Shown here one piece after another: positions 10,154 to 20,139 of a stretch of DNA of 64,000 nt. Under the pieces are notes generated by a model. That model did not search any database. It saw only the letters and a list, made by a program, of their open reading frames with translations, and had not been told where the DNA came from. Source of the stretch: Sinorhizobium sp. BG8. Lineage in GTDB: Bacteria > Pseudomonadota > Alphaproteobacteria > Rhizobiales > Rhizobiaceae. The translations under genes were made by a program, and so were the position numbers. The DNA lies in contig NZ_CP044011.1 of NCBI RefSeq assembly GCF_016864555.1, forward strand, positions 1,035,001-1,099,000, read 5' to 3'. Within the stretch, counting starts at the first letter, position 1, and each line of letters begins with the position of its first letter.

Positions 10154-10850
10154 AATTACTGGCCTCAGCGCCGGCTACGGCCAGACGCGTGTTCTGGAAG
10201 AGATTGCCTTCTCGGTCGAAGCCGGTTCGCGGCTTGCCGTTCTCGGCCGCAACGGCATGGGCAAGTCCACGTTGTTCGCCACGCTGGCCGGCCAAACCCG
10301 TCGCTATGGCGGTGAGATCCGGCTCGGCGGCCAGGATATCACCGGATTAGACAGCTCCTCCCGTGCCTTGAAGGGCCTCGGCTACGTTCCCCAGTCCCGC
10401 GACGTCTTCCCCACCTTGACCGTCGAGGAAAACCTGTTCGTCGGGCTGAAGGATCGACCCCGCTCGGCGCTCGAGGAGGCGTACGCGATGTTTCCGCGGC
10501 TCAAGGAGCGGCGACGGAACCTGGGGTCGCAGCTTTCGGGCGGCGAGCAGCAAATGCTCTCAACGGCAAGGACGATCCTCGGTCGCCCGTCCGTCTTGCT
10601 GCTCGACGAGCCGCTGGAAGGGCTCGCACCTGTCATTTGTGAAGAGCTCATGGCGGCTTTCGGCAAGCTCGCCGCCGAGGGAGCGATGACGATCCTCCTC
10701 GTCGAGCAGCGCATCCAGAGCGCCCTCGATTTCGCCGAGCAGGTCATCGTTCTGGAGCGCGGCCGTATTGTCTGGTCGGGCACGCCGGCGGCGCTCGCCG
10801 CCGACGAGCATGCGATCGAGACGCTTCTCGGGGTCGGCGGTTTGCACTGA
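10134..10850 (+). CDS. pcaX: ABC transporter ATPase, LivF type, PcaX
   Basis: The second ATPase, 238 residues. Walker A is GRNGMGKST, the signature LSGGEQQMLS and Walker B LLLDEPLEG. I chose the ATG at 10134 because a GGGAG ribosome site lies 8 bases upstream; the in-frame ATG at 10128 would be only two bases from that site. It overlaps the end of pcaW by 20 bases and ends the importer operon. Confidence 0.86.
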   Translation: MTAASLEITGLSAGYGQTRVLEEIAFSVEAGSRLAVLGRNGMGKSTLFATLAGQTRRYGGEIRLGGQDITGLDSSSRALKGLGYVPQSRDVFPTLTVEENLFVGLKDRPRSALEEAYAMFPRLKERRRNLGSQLSGGEQQMLSTARTILGRPSVLLLDEPLEGLAPVICEELMAAFGKLAAEGAMTILLVEQRIQSALDFAEQVIVLERGRIVWSGTPAALAADEHAIETLLGVGGLH

Positions 10851-10894
10851 CGCCCTGCCGGCGCGGTCCTAGGGCTTGATCGCAGGGGCTGGCG

Positions 10895-11245
10895 CTAGAG
10901 GCCGAAAGCCTGCGCATAGGCATCCGGCTTGAATCCGGCAAAGTAGCGCCCGTCGAGGTCAAGAATCGGTCGCTTGATCATCGACGGCTGGCCAATCATC
11001 AGCGCGATTGCTTTTGAGGCGTCCAGATTTTCCTTGTCGGAGTCCGGCAGGGCGCGAAATGTCGTGCCCTGCCGGTTGAGAACGCTTTCCCATCCCAGAG
11101 CATCGCTCCAGCGCCGCAGCGAATCGCCGTCGATGCCGGCTGCCTTGTAATCGTGGAACGCATAGCCGATGCCGTGGCTGTCGAGCCAGATCCGGGCCTT
11201 CTTCATCGTGTCGCAGTTCTTGATGCCGTAGATCGTGACGGTCAC
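10895..11245 (-). CDS. ArsC/Spx-family (YffB-like) protein
   Basis: A 116-residue thioredoxin-fold protein. It begins TVTIYGIKNCDTMKKARIW with a single cysteine (Cys11) where ArsC has its catalytic Cys, and has the later MIKRPILDLDG segment. This subgroup (YffB, annotated arsenate-reductase-like) is not shown to reduce arsenate; glutathione-linked thiol chemistry is more likely. The start is GTG, chosen because AAGGAG sits 6-7 bases upstream. It converges with pcaX. Confidence 0.8.
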   Translation of the reverse strand: MTVTIYGIKNCDTMKKARIWLDSHGIGYAFHDYKAAGIDGDSLRRWSDALGWESVLNRQGTTFRALPDSDKENLDASKAIALMIGQPSMIKRPILDLDGRYFAGFKPDAYAQAFGL

Positions 11246-11307
11246 CGATATCTCCTTGAGGATGTCAATGTACGAAGTTGGGTGCGGTTTCCGAAACGGC
11301 CGGGCTG

Positions 11308-12477
11308 TCAGAGGGTCAGGAATTTCTCGATCACCGCATCGACCTCCGCGCTCTTCAGGCCCGCGATGTTGATACGGCCCGACGTCGGCATGTAGATCGC
11401 GTGGTTCGCACGCAGCGCCAAAACGTCGGCTTCCTCCAGCGGCAGAAGCGAAAACATGCCTTCCTGCCCGGCGACTGCCGTCAGCGACTGCCATCGCCGC
11501 GACATGCCGGCGGCCAGTTTGTCGCGTATCGAGGTGATCCGGCCGCGCATGGAGCTCAGCTCAGAGATCCAGTCAGCCTTGAGCGTGTCGTCTCCGAGAA
11601 TGGTGCTGACGACGGCCGCGCCGTGGTCCGGTGGCATCGAATAGCTGACGCGGGCGATGAGCGCGAGATTGCTGCGGGCGATGGACGCGATCTTGTCGGA
11701 TGCGGCGACCGCATAGATCGCGCCGGTGCGTTCGCGGTAAAGTCCGAAGGACTTGGAGCAGGAAACGGCGACAAGCGCCTCGGGCACACGGGTGATCAGC
11801 ATGCGCAGTCCGGCGGCATCCTCTTCGATGCCCTTGCCGAACCCCTGGTAGGCGATATCGATGAGCGGCAGGAGACCGCGGCTTTCGATAATCTCCGTCA
11901 GTTCCTTCCACTGCTCCGGCGCAATTGCCCCACCCGTCGGGTTATGGCAGCTCGCATGCAGCAAGACGGCATCGCCGGGCGCAGCCTTTGCGAGCGCATC
12001 GGCCATGCTCTCGAAGAGAACGGCCTGAGAGGGGACGTCGAAGAAGGGATAGGTGGCGATTTCGAGGCCGGCCGCCTTGAAGATGCTGGCGTGGTTCGGC
12101 CACGTCGGAACGCCCAGCCAGATCTTGCGGCCACCGGCGCGCACGATGAGATCGGCGGCCAGCCGCAATGCTCCCGAACCGCCCGGAGTCTGCACGGCTG
12201 CCGTCGCGAGGCCCCGGCCGGCAGAGCCGGCAGTGAGTTCCCAGAGTCGGTCGAGGAAGACAGGATCGCCTTCGGGACCGACATAGGCCTTGCTTTCCTG
12301 CGTTTCGAGCAGCCTGCGCTCGGCCGCCTTGACGGCGCGGAAAATTGGAGTGGCGCCCTGCTCGTCGCGATAGACGCCGACGCCAAGGTCGACTTTGCCT
12401 TTCCGGTCATCGGTCTTGTAGAGCCCTATGAGGGCGAGCAACGGATCATCCGGCTGGGGGTGGAGGGCATCGAACAT
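11308..12477 (-). CDS. Aromatic amino acid / aspartate aminotransferase
   Basis: A 389-residue class I PLP aminotransferase. The N-terminus (LIGLYKTDDRKGKVDLGVGVY) is typical of the TyrB/AspC group. HNPTGG is the substrate/cofactor loop and the PLP lysine is Lys242 in SCSKSFGLY. Related rhizobial enzymes transaminate tyrosine and phenylalanine; the substrate cannot be fixed from sequence. Its 62-bp distance to the ArsC-like gene on the same strand allows co-transcription. Confidence 0.88.
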   Translation of the reverse strand: MFDALHPQPDDPLLALIGLYKTDDRKGKVDLGVGVYRDEQGATPIFRAVKAAERRLLETQESKAYVGPEGDPVFLDRLWELTAGSAGRGLATAAVQTPGGSGALRLAADLIVRAGGRKIWLGVPTWPNHASIFKAAGLEIATYPFFDVPSQAVLFESMADALAKAAPGDAVLLHASCHNPTGGAIAPEQWKELTEIIESRGLLPLIDIAYQGFGKGIEEDAAGLRMLITRVPEALVAVSCSKSFGLYRERTGAIYAVAASDKIASIARSNLALIARVSYSMPPDHGAAVVSTILGDDTLKADWISELSSMRGRITSIRDKLAAGMSRRWQSLTAVAGQEGMFSLLPLEEADVLALRANHAIYMPTSGRINIAGLKSAEVDAVIEKFLTL

Positions 12478-12667
12478 GGGTCTATCCTTCGCATGGACGC
12501 GGTCCCGATGGTCTAAGGGAAAAGTGCAGAGATTTCGAGATCCTTCTTCGCGGATGTCAACGCACCCCTGTGTTCCCGTGAAGGCGAGGGGAACCTATAT
12601 CGGCCCAGAACAGTTGTCGGTGGGGCGACAATCACCATATGCTGACAGGATCGAGCGAGGGAAACCA

Positions 12668-13534
12668 GTGGACAGCAAGTTTCGTGGAAGACTGAATTCC
12701 GCGGCCATCCTGTCGGCCATCCGCAACAGGCAGGGGCATCGTCCGCTGTCGGCGAACAGACGCGCCGGTGATACGGTGATCGCGTCCTACAACGTCCACA
12801 AGTGCGTGGGCGTCGACCGGAGGTTCGATCCCGTCCGCACCGCCAGCGTGATTGCCGAGATCGATGCGGACCTGATTGCCGTCCAGGAGGCCGACAAGCG
12901 CTTCGGCGAGCGCTCCGGCCTTCTCGATCTCAACGCATTGGAGCGTGAAAGTGGCCTGGTCCCAGTCCCCATAACGGCCCTTTCGAGCACCGGACATGGC
13001 TGGCACGGCAACATGCTGATGATCCGCAAGGGGACGGTGCGCAATGTCCAGCAGCTGAAGCTGCCGGGCGTGGAGCCACGTGGGGCGCTCGTGGTGAACC
13101 TCGAGTTTGCCGTTGGCAGGCTTCGCGTCGTCGCCGCCCATTTCGGCCTGCTGAAACGCTCGCGTGAACAGCAGGCGAAGGCGATCCTGGCGACGCTCGC
13201 CGGCGAGGACTCCGTCCCAACACTTCTGATCGGGGATCTGAACGAGTGGCGCGTCGGCAAGAGATCGTCGCTCGCAAGCCTGCGGCCGGTCTTCGACCCG
13301 ACGTCCGGCGCCGTGCCGAGTTTCCCGTCCCGCTTTCCGGTGCTGGCCCTCGACCGGGCGCTCGGCCATCCCCATGATCTCGTGACAGCGGTCGAGGCCC
13401 ACGACACGCCCCTTGCCCGCGTTGCCTCCGATCACCTTCCCATCAAGGCACATCTCGACCTTCAGTCGGTCTGGAAGCGCGACAGGGAGCAGGTGCTATC
13501 CCCCGCTAGAGATAGGGTGACCCAAGCCAGGTAA
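12668..13534 (+). CDS. Endonuclease/exonuclease/phosphatase-family protein
   Basis: A 288-residue EEP-fold hydrolase. The motifs are in family order: SYNVHKCVG, VQEADKRF (metal Glu), HFGLL, IGDLNEW (Asp/Asn) and SDHLPI (catalytic Asp-His). This set fits either a phosphodiesterase or a nuclease; no secretion signal is obvious. The start is GTG at 12668 with a GCGAGGG ribosome site 7 bases upstream. Its last 29 bases overlap the 3' end of the convergent PLD gene. Confidence 0.8.
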   Translation: MDSKFRGRLNSAAILSAIRNRQGHRPLSANRRAGDTVIASYNVHKCVGVDRRFDPVRTASVIAEIDADLIAVQEADKRFGERSGLLDLNALERESGLVPVPITALSSTGHGWHGNMLMIRKGTVRNVQQLKLPGVEPRGALVVNLEFAVGRLRVVAAHFGLLKRSREQQAKAILATLAGEDSVPTLLIGDLNEWRVGKRSSLASLRPVFDPTSGAVPSFPSRFPVLALDRALGHPHDLVTAVEAHDTPLARVASDHLPIKAHLDLQSVWKRDREQVLSPARDRVTQAR

Positions 13535-14965
13535 TCCGCTCGATCAGCCGACGAATGAAGGGGCGGTTGCGCCACCCGTCAAGGTCGACAACGGTGGCGC
13601 CGGCGAGCGCGTCGTGGATCCGTGTCTCGATCTCGGTCGCGAAGGCGGGATCGATCACCTCGATGTCGACCTCGAAGTTCAGCCTGAGGGAGCGAGGATC
13701 GAGGTTCGACGAACCGATGTAGGACCATGTGCCGTCGATCACGGTGAGCTTGGAGTGGTTGAACACGCCGGCCGCGCGCCAGATCCTGCAGCCGTGCTTC
13801 AGAAGCTGGTCGAACTGGGCCGTCATCGCGAGGTCGACGAGCTTGAGATTGTTGGAGCCGGGAACCACGATGTCGATTGCGACGCCGCGGCGGGCGGCCG
13901 TCGCCAGCGCGCTGATGAGTTCCCGATCCGGGAGGAAATAGGGCGACATGATGCGAATGTAGTGCTTGGCGACCGAGAAGGCGCCGATCAGCATGCGCTG
14001 GTTCGATTCGAGGCTTCTGTCCGGCCCGGAGGGAATGACGCGGGCGAAGAGGCCGCTGCCGGGCTCTTCTGCAGGCGGGGCGATCTGCCAGGTTTCCACG
14101 TTCACCATCTCGCCGCCGGAAAAGCGCCAGTCTTCGTAGGCGATGTGGAACAGGTCTCCGACGGCGGGGCCCGTCACGCGGAAATGGGTGTCCCGCGCCG
14201 GGTCGTCCCCCGACATTTCGCCGGAAAAGGCGGCGCGGATGTTCAGGCCGCCGGTGAAGGCCACCCGCCCGTCGACAACGAGAATCTTGCGGTGGGTTCT
14301 GAGGTTCGCATAGGGCAGCCTGAGCCCCATCACGATGTTGCCGTTGAAAATCTCCACGGGAATGCCGCGCTTCTGGAGCTCTCCCACGACGCTGGGAATG
14401 GAGTAGCGCGCGCCGACAGCGTCGATGAGGATCCTCACATCCACCCCGCGCTGCTTGGCGGTGGCAAAGGCTTCCACGAACCGGAGGCCGATGGGATCAC
14501 GGTCGAAGATGTAGGTCTCGAGCAGGATGCTGCGTTCGGCGGCATCGATCGCCTCCAGCATCGCCGAATAGGCGGCATCGCCCGTGCCGAGAAGCATGAC
14601 GTCGTTGCCCGTCGTCATGGGAAAGCGGCCGACCGCGTCACCCAGCCGCTTCATGGCGGTGATCGCGCCACCGAAACGCCGCCGTACCTCGTCGGTCGAA
14701 GCGTCGTAGTCCTCGAGGTGGTGCTGGCCGGGGGGATGATGCCTTCGCGCTGGATGTTCAGCGTCTTTCGCCGAATGCGGTTGATCCCGCCGACAGCGTA
14801 TATGACCGCGCCGAGGACCGGCGACAGGACGATGACACCGACCCATCCGATTGCCGCGCGCACCTCTTCCTTGGTCATGGTCGCGTGGATCGCAGCCGGC
14901 ACGCCGAGTATCAGCGACAGGACGATCAGGATATGGGGCCAGTAGTCCGTGAACGTCTGCAGCAT
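13506..14965 (-). CDS. Cardiolipin-synthase-like phospholipase D protein, frameshifted in this sequence
   Basis: Reads as a two-HKD phospholipase D enzyme. The N-terminal part has two membrane segments (from MLQTFTDYWPHILIVLSL onward) and ends REGIIPP. The catalytic part in the next frame resumes with GQHHLEDYD and carries HRKILVVDGR and HSKLTVIDG. The break is at a run of six G (14730-14735; C on the coding strand). Seven would join both parts into a 486-residue protein of normal cardiolipin synthase layout. I therefore treat it as intact with a probable base-call error. Likely role: cardiolipin or related phospholipid synthesis at the inner membrane. Confidence 0.8.
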
Positions 14966-15136
14966 GGATTGGGTTTGGTCTGGGACGCAAAGAGGTCGGT
15001 TTTGAAGATTATTGTGCGAGTATATTGTCAGTTTTTCCGGCAAAGCGAGACCGTTCGACCAAAAAAGTGACGACATTGTTCCAATCGTGCAGGCGTCCTT
15101 TCGCGATAGCGCGCGCAAGGCGCCGGGAGGATGACG

Positions 15137-15643
15137 ATGACGGAAGCAAATGTGGAAATCGCCTCGTCCCTGGTATCAAGGATCATCCCGGCGCCCCGCC
15201 GAAAGGTCTATGGTGCCTTTCTCGATCCGGGAAAGCTCGCCGGCTGGCTCCCTCCGGGTCATATGAACTGCAAGGTTCACAGCTTCGACCCACGGGTCGG
15301 AGGACATTTTCGGCTGTCTCTGTTCTACACCGATCCCGCCGAGGCAGCGCTCGCGAAGTCGAGTGACGAATGCGACACTTTCTGGGGGACGTTCGTCGAG
15401 CTTCATCCGGGCCTGCGGATAGTCGAGACGATTCGCTTCGAGACGAGGCTTGCGGAATTCACCGGAGAAATGAGGATCACCGTCACTTTTCACGACGACG
15501 AGGAGGGAACCGAGGTGCGCGTTCTGTGCGAGAACATTCCGCCTGGCATTCCTCCCGAAAGCAATGAGGCCGGATGGCTCTCCTCGCTCGACAAGCTCCG
15601 GAGGCTTCTGGTCTGCGATGGAACGTCGGGGGGACGCGCTTAG
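15137..15643 (+). CDS. SRPBCC / AHSA1-domain protein
   Basis: A 168-residue START-like hydrophobic-pocket protein. SRIIPAPRRKVYGAFLDPGK and the GGHFRLSLFY segment are typical of the AHSA1 subgroup, and the domain fills the whole protein. The ligand is unknown. I chose the second ATG (15137) because the GGGAGG site directly abuts the first (15131). The end overlaps the convergent gene by 4 bases. Confidence 0.75.
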   Translation: MTEANVEIASSLVSRIIPAPRRKVYGAFLDPGKLAGWLPPGHMNCKVHSFDPRVGGHFRLSLFYTDPAEAALAKSSDECDTFWGTFVELHPGLRIVETIRFETRLAEFTGEMRITVTFHDDEEGTEVRVLCENIPPGIPPESNEAGWLSSLDKLRRLLVCDGTSGGRA

Positions 15644-16698
15644 TCCTCGAGCGTTCCCGGCTTGCGGTTCGCGCTGGTGCGCTCGTTGCAGACGATCTTC
15701 ATGAGGTCGCCGCCGCGGCGTACGAAACGGTCGGATGTGCGTGTGGCAATGAGGCCCGGGCGGGCCGCCCTTACCTCTATGGTGACATCGTCCATGCCGG
15801 GACGTGTGACGATCTCTGCCAGAAGGTCCCCGGTCTCGATGCGTTCGCCCACATTGCGATGAAAGAGCACCGTGCCTGGTTCGGCTGCGCGGATCATCTC
15901 GATGTTGTCGAGCGGAACGGCCGGTCCGCGATAGGCCGCGAGCGAGACGGCAGGATCAGCCACAACGCCGCGGGAGGCGAGGAAGCGCCAAAGGCCGTCT
16001 GCATCCTTCCGGGCCATTTGCGGATAGACGTCACGCGTGCCGCGCAGCTCCAGCGTCACGGCCAGCTTGTCCGTCACCCGTTTGAGTTTCTCCCCACCCC
16101 GGCGCTTGAAGGCATAGCCGACAGCCTCCTCGAAGGCAGTGCTCTCGCCGTCGGACAGGAATACGGCTTCCATCTCCAATGCCGAGGCGAGATCGGCCGC
16201 ATCCGGCCAGAAGACTTCGTCGATATAGGCATACTGCACCGACTCGTCGTCGCAGTGGAGATCGAGCACAAGATCGGCTCCGAGTGCCAAGTGCAGGAGC
16301 GTACGTTTCAACCGGTTGGTAGCGGTTAGTCTGGAGAAGTCCTCGAGCAGGCTCTCGCGCTCGGCGAGTGCGACCAGCGGAAACTCCCGATTGAAATTCG
16401 TGCGCGAGCCGAGTTCGAAGCGACCCTGCATCTCGCCGAAATGTGACTGGGCGAGGCCGATGGGATTGGCCTGGGGAACGATGGTGATTTCGCCGAGAAT
16501 GTCTCCCCTGGCCTCGGCCTCCCGCAGCCGCGCGCACAGGAAGTGGATCAGCGCCGTTCCGGGAAGCTCGTTGGCGTGGAGGGCCGCCTGGATATAGACC
16601 TTGGGGGCCGAAGCAGAACCGCCTTCGAATGTTACGACCGGCATGCGCCACTCGATGCCCGGCGTATCCCCCGCGATCGCAATCTCGGAGACCTTCAA
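15640..16698 (-). CDS. Succinylglutamate desuccinylase/aspartoacylase-family deacylase
   Basis: A 352-residue zinc deacylase of the M14-like AstE/ASPA group. Probable zinc ligands are His41 and Glu44 (ALHANELPG) and His148 (LDLHCDDES). The C-terminal region has the barrel-like AEPGTVLFHRNVGERIETGD segment seen in ectoine-type deacylases (DoeB group). Substrate is open: an N-acyl amino acid or acetyl-diaminobutyrate are candidates. It starts 4 bases after guaA ends and is probably co-transcribed with it. Confidence 0.8.
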   Translation of the reverse strand: MKVSEIAIAGDTPGIEWRMPVVTFEGGSASAPKVYIQAALHANELPGTALIHFLCARLREAEARGDILGEITIVPQANPIGLAQSHFGEMQGRFELGSRTNFNREFPLVALAERESLLEDFSRLTATNRLKRTLLHLALGADLVLDLHCDDESVQYAYIDEVFWPDAADLASALEMEAVFLSDGESTAFEEAVGYAFKRRGGEKLKRVTDKLAVTLELRGTRDVYPQMARKDADGLWRFLASRGVVADPAVSLAAYRGPAVPLDNIEMIRAAEPGTVLFHRNVGERIETGDLLAEIVTRPGMDDVTIEVRAARPGLIATRTSDRFVRRGGDLMKIVCNERTSANRKPGTLED

Positions 16699-16702
16699 GC
16701 GA

Positions 16703-18265
16703 TCACTCCCACTCGATCGTGCCCGGCGGTTTCGACGTCACGTCGTAGACCACCCGGTTGATCCCGCGGACCTCATTGATGATGCGGGTCGCAGCGCGGC
16801 CGAGGAAATTCATGTCGTAGTGGTAGAAATCGGCTGTCATGCCGTCGACCGAAGTCACCGCCCGAAGCGCGCAAACGAATTCGTACGTGCGCCCGTCGCC
16901 CATCACGCCGACAGTCTGAACCGGCAGGAGAACTGCGAAGGCCTGCCAGATCTTGTCGTAGAGGCCTGCCTTGCGGATTTCATCGAGATAGATGGCATCC
17001 GCCTCGCGCAGGATCTCGAGCTTGTCGCGTGAGATGCCGCCCGGGCAGCGGATGGCAAGGCCCGGACCCGGGAAGGGGTGGCGACCGATGAAGCTGTCGG
17101 GCAGTCCGAGTTCGCGGCCGAGGACGCGTACCTCGTCCTTGAACAGTTCGCGAAGCGGCTCCACGAGCTTCATGTTCATGCGCTCGGGCAGGCCGCCGAC
17201 ATTGTGGTGCGACTTGATCGTGACCGACGGGCCGCCGGTGAAGGAAACGCTTTCGATCACATCCGGATAGAGCGTGCCCTGCGCCAGGAATTCTGCACCG
17301 CCAAGCTTCTTCGCTTCGTCCTCGAATACCTCGATGAAGAGGCGGCCGATGATCTTGCGCTTGGTTTCCGGATCGCTCACGCCCTCAAGTTCGCCGATGA
17401 AGCGGTCGGAGGCATCGACGTGGATGAGATGCAGGTTGTAGTGCTCGCGGAACATGGCGACGACATCCGCCGCCTCGTTCTTGCGCATCAGGCCGTGGTC
17501 GACCAGGATGCAGGTCAGCTGGTCACCGACGGCTTCATGGATGAGAAGGGCCGCCACGGAGGAGTCGACACCACCCGACAGCGCGCAGATGACCCGCTTG
17601 TCGCCGACTTCCTTGCGGATGGCTTCGACGGCCTTTGACCGGTAGGCGGACATCGACCAGTCGCCCTTGATGCCGGCAATCTTGTGTACGAAGTTCGACA
17701 GAAGCTTCGCGCCATCAGGCGTGTGCACCACTTCCGGATGGAACATCGTCGTATAGTAGCGCTTGGCTTCGTTGACGCAGATCGCGAATGGCGCGTTCTC
17801 GGACGTCCCGATGATCTCGAAGCCTTCAGGTGCGACGGTAACGCGGTCGCCGTGGCTCATCCAGACCGGGTATTTCTTGCCGACTTCCCAGAAACCCTCG
17901 AAAAGCGGGCTCGCCTTCAGGATTTCGACGTCCGCCCGTCCGAATTCGCGGGCGTGTCCGCCTTCCACCTTGCCGCCGAGCTGGGTCGCCAGCGTCTGCT
18001 GGCCGTAACAGATCGCCAGGATGGGCAACCCGGATTCGAACGCGATCTGCGGCGCGCGCGGACTGCCGTGGTCAAGGACGGAAGCTGGCCCGCCAGAGAA
18101 GATGATCGCTTTCGGCTTGAGGCGCCTGTAGCCTTCTTCTGCGGATTGGAAGGGAACGATTTCGCAATAGACGCCTGCTTCGCGCACGCGCCGCCCGATG
18201 AGCTGTGTCACCTGGCTGCCGAAATCGATGATGAGGACGGTGTCGGGATGGGCTGTCTGGGTCAT
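16703..18265 (-). CDS. guaA: GMP synthase (glutamine-hydrolysing)
   Basis: Converts XMP to GMP with glutamine and ATP. The 520 residues show the class I amidotransferase triad Cys86 (AICYGQQ), His176 and Glu178 (FHPEVV). They also show the PP-loop SGGVDS at 230-235 and the C-terminal dimerisation domain ending in [10 protein letters not shown]. Length and termini are normal for the family. The ATG is supported by the conserved N-terminus. Confidence 0.97.
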   Translation of the reverse strand: MTQTAHPDTVLIIDFGSQVTQLIGRRVREAGVYCEIVPFQSAEEGYRRLKPKAIIFSGGPASVLDHGSPRAPQIAFESGLPILAICYGQQTLATQLGGKVEGGHAREFGRADVEILKASPLFEGFWEVGKKYPVWMSHGDRVTVAPEGFEIIGTSENAPFAICVNEAKRYYTTMFHPEVVHTPDGAKLLSNFVHKIAGIKGDWSMSAYRSKAVEAIRKEVGDKRVICALSGGVDSSVAALLIHEAVGDQLTCILVDHGLMRKNEAADVVAMFREHYNLHLIHVDASDRFIGELEGVSDPETKRKIIGRLFIEVFEDEAKKLGGAEFLAQGTLYPDVIESVSFTGGPSVTIKSHHNVGGLPERMNMKLVEPLRELFKDEVRVLGRELGLPDSFIGRHPFPGPGLAIRCPGGISRDKLEILREADAIYLDEIRKAGLYDKIWQAFAVLLPVQTVGVMGDGRTYEFVCALRAVTSVDGMTADFYHYDMNFLGRAATRIINEVRGINRVVYDVTSKPPGTIEWE

Positions 18266-18375
18266 GGCGAGCCTTTAAAGAAAAACGCTCTGACGCGCAA
18301 CGGGGGAGGCCGGAAATTCCGCGTTTCCGGCGCGGGCGAGCCTTCTCTCCCTCCCGGTTGCCGCTCTTTACCCGA

Positions 18376-19014
18376 TCAGGGCGTGATCGTGCCTTCGCGC
18401 AGCCCGCCTTCGAGCGTGTCGATGACGTCAGAAAGCTTTTCATCGATGATGTGAAGGTACTCGGTCCAGTCGCCGATATGCTTCAGCTCGGCCTTGCCGT
18501 CGGAAATGCCGCGCAGCCCGACGAGCTTGACGTCATAGGCCTGGCAGGCACGCAGCACGGCGAATGTCTCCATCTCGACCATGTCCGCATCGATTGTCGC
18601 GTAGGCGTTCCCGGAGACAATGTTCGCGCCGGTCGAAAGACGTGCCTCCGGAACACCCGGTATCCGGATGGGCAGCGGGACCGTGACAGGTAGGTCGAGG
18701 AAGGGTGTCGCGCCCTTCTCGAAGCCGAGGGGCGAGGCGTCCATGTCGCGATAGGAGACCGAGGTCGCCTGATAGACTTCCGCCTGTTCCAGCTTTGCCG
18801 ATCCGGCGGAACCGAGGCAGACGACCAGGTCGGGCAGAGTGTTGCGGGCATGGAGCTCGGCAAGCGCGCGGGTCACGCTGACGGCCGCCTCGACAGGCCC
18901 TACGCCGGTCATCAGCGGTCGTATCCGCGCCCGCAGATGCGGGCCATACTCGGCTACGGCGGCCATGACGTAGAGCAGCCGGAAGGGGGCCACCTTCTTC
19001 AATTCATAGGTCAT
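18376..19014 (-). CDS. 5'-methylthioadenosine/S-adenosylhomocysteine nucleosidase family protein
   Basis: A 212-residue PNP/MTAN-fold enzyme. The catalytic features are present in order: Glu in MAAVAEYG, the ribose-binding VEMETF and the acid Asp in RGISDGK. It should cleave methylthioadenosine or S-adenosylhomocysteine to adenine in methionine salvage and AI-2-type recycling. It is a little shorter than E. coli MtnN (about 232). It overlaps the thioesterase gene upstream by 4 bases (ATGA), so the two are co-translated. Confidence 0.85.
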   Translation of the reverse strand: MTYELKKVAPFRLLYVMAAVAEYGPHLRARIRPLMTGVGPVEAAVSVTRALAELHARNTLPDLVVCLGSAGSAKLEQAEVYQATSVSYRDMDASPLGFEKGATPFLDLPVTVPLPIRIPGVPEARLSTGANIVSGNAYATIDADMVEMETFAVLRACQAYDVKLVGLRGISDGKAELKHIGDWTEYLHIIDEKLSDVIDTLEGGLREGTITP

Positions 19015-19460
19015 CCGGCAATGCCCTCGCGTCCCCTTACCACCATCATCGTGCCGGTCATGGAGGCGATCAGCTTGGCCGGTCCCTCGGTCAACGCATA
19101 ACCCCGCCCGTCCGCAACGATGATGGTCGTGCCGGGCTTCGTCACCTCGCCGCGAAAGAGAAAGCGCTCCCCTCGACCCGGGGACATGAGGTTTACCTTG
19201 AATTCGATGGTGAGGATCGACGCATCGGGATCGATCATGGTGTAGGCCGCTAGGCCGCAGGCGGAGTCGAGCGCCGCCGAAATCACGCCGGCATGCAATA
19301 TGCCGTGCTGCTGTGTGAGCTCGTCATTGAAGGGGAGCTCAATCTCGATGGTGCCGTGTTCGATGCGTGTGAGTTCGGCACCGATGAGGCGCATCGCTCC
19401 CTGTCTGGCAAAGCCGTCCGTCACACGTTGATGGAAATCCGCTGAAGGAAAATCTGTCAT
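19011..19460 (-). CDS. PaaI-family hotdog thioesterase
   Basis: A 149-residue hotdog-fold protein. QQHGILHAGVISAALDSACG contains the HG(x)LHGG-like active-site loop with the helix following, as in PaaI/YdiI thioesterases. It should hydrolyse an acyl-CoA of unknown identity. It overlaps the nucleosidase gene that follows by 4 bases. Confidence 0.8.
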   Translation of the reverse strand: MTDFPSADFHQRVTDGFARQGAMRLIGAELTRIEHGTIEIELPFNDELTQQHGILHAGVISAALDSACGLAAYTMIDPDASILTIEFKVNLMSPGRGERFLFRGEVTKPGTTIIVADGRGYALTEGPAKLIASMTGTMMVVRGREGIAG

Positions 19461-19577
19461 GCTACATGCATTCGCTTTCGCCGGGAAACCACGGCTCGCT
19501 TCGTTCGATGCGGCAACCTCGCACGGCTTTCCCTTCGCCGCAAGTTTAGCCGTTGCCGCACCATTCCCGGACCCGTT

Positions 19578-20033
19578 TCAGTTCAGCATGACGACCGCGG
19601 CATTGAGGGCCGTCGCAAAGGCGACCCACAGAAGATAGGGGATGAAGAGAACGGCCGATGGCCGGTCGTCGTGCCACGAGGCGGCGATGAACAGCGCGAC
19701 CGCGAACAGCAGGCCGAGGATGATGATCAGCGCCATGGCGGGTTCCTGCCATCCGAAGAAGGCGGGCGACCAGGCGAAGTTCAAGACGAGTTGTGCGAAC
19801 CACAGCCGCATTGCCCTTGATCGCCGCCGCGTCAGCCAGGTGCGCGCGCCGGCAAAGGCGATCATGACGTAGAGAATGCTCCAGGCAGGTGCGAACAGCC
19901 AGTTCGGGGGAGTGAACGACGGTTTGGACAGGGACCGGTACCACTCTCCAGGCACGTTGTTCGCCCCGATGAGTAGACCGCCGCCGAGAACGAGAATGAT
20001 AAAGACGAGATAAGTGGGAGATTTGTTGTTCAT
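19578..20033 (-). CDS. tspO: TspO/MBR-family tryptophan-rich sensory protein
   Basis: A 151-residue membrane protein with five hydrophobic helices. The family hallmarks are PSFTPPNWLFAPAWSILYV and LVLNFAWSPAFFGW. TspO proteins bind porphyrins and act in oxygen, light or stress responses; in Sinorhizobium a homologue affects stress-controlled genes. The start at 20033 gives the usual length although its ribosome site is weak. Confidence 0.88.
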   Translation of the reverse strand: MNNKSPTYLVFIILVLGGGLLIGANNVPGEWYRSLSKPSFTPPNWLFAPAWSILYVMIAFAGARTWLTRRRSRAMRLWFAQLVLNFAWSPAFFGWQEPAMALIIILGLLFAVALFIAASWHDDRPSAVLFIPYLLWVAFATALNAAVVMLN

Positions 20034-20139
20034 ATACAGGCAGATAGAGCATCGACCGCTCTTGTCCAGTGATGGATTGCCAGTCTGGTCGGCGATCTTC
20101 AAACGTGCGCCGCGGCCTGAACTGCGCTAAGCTCCACGG

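Noticed and set aside
11278-12516. A 412-codon plus-strand frame opposite the aminotransferase
   Set aside because: The minus strand encodes a complete PLP enzyme with all motifs; this frame shows none.
13614-14945. A 443-codon plus-strand frame over the PLD gene
   Set aside because: It is opposite both HKD motifs and has no recognisable fold.
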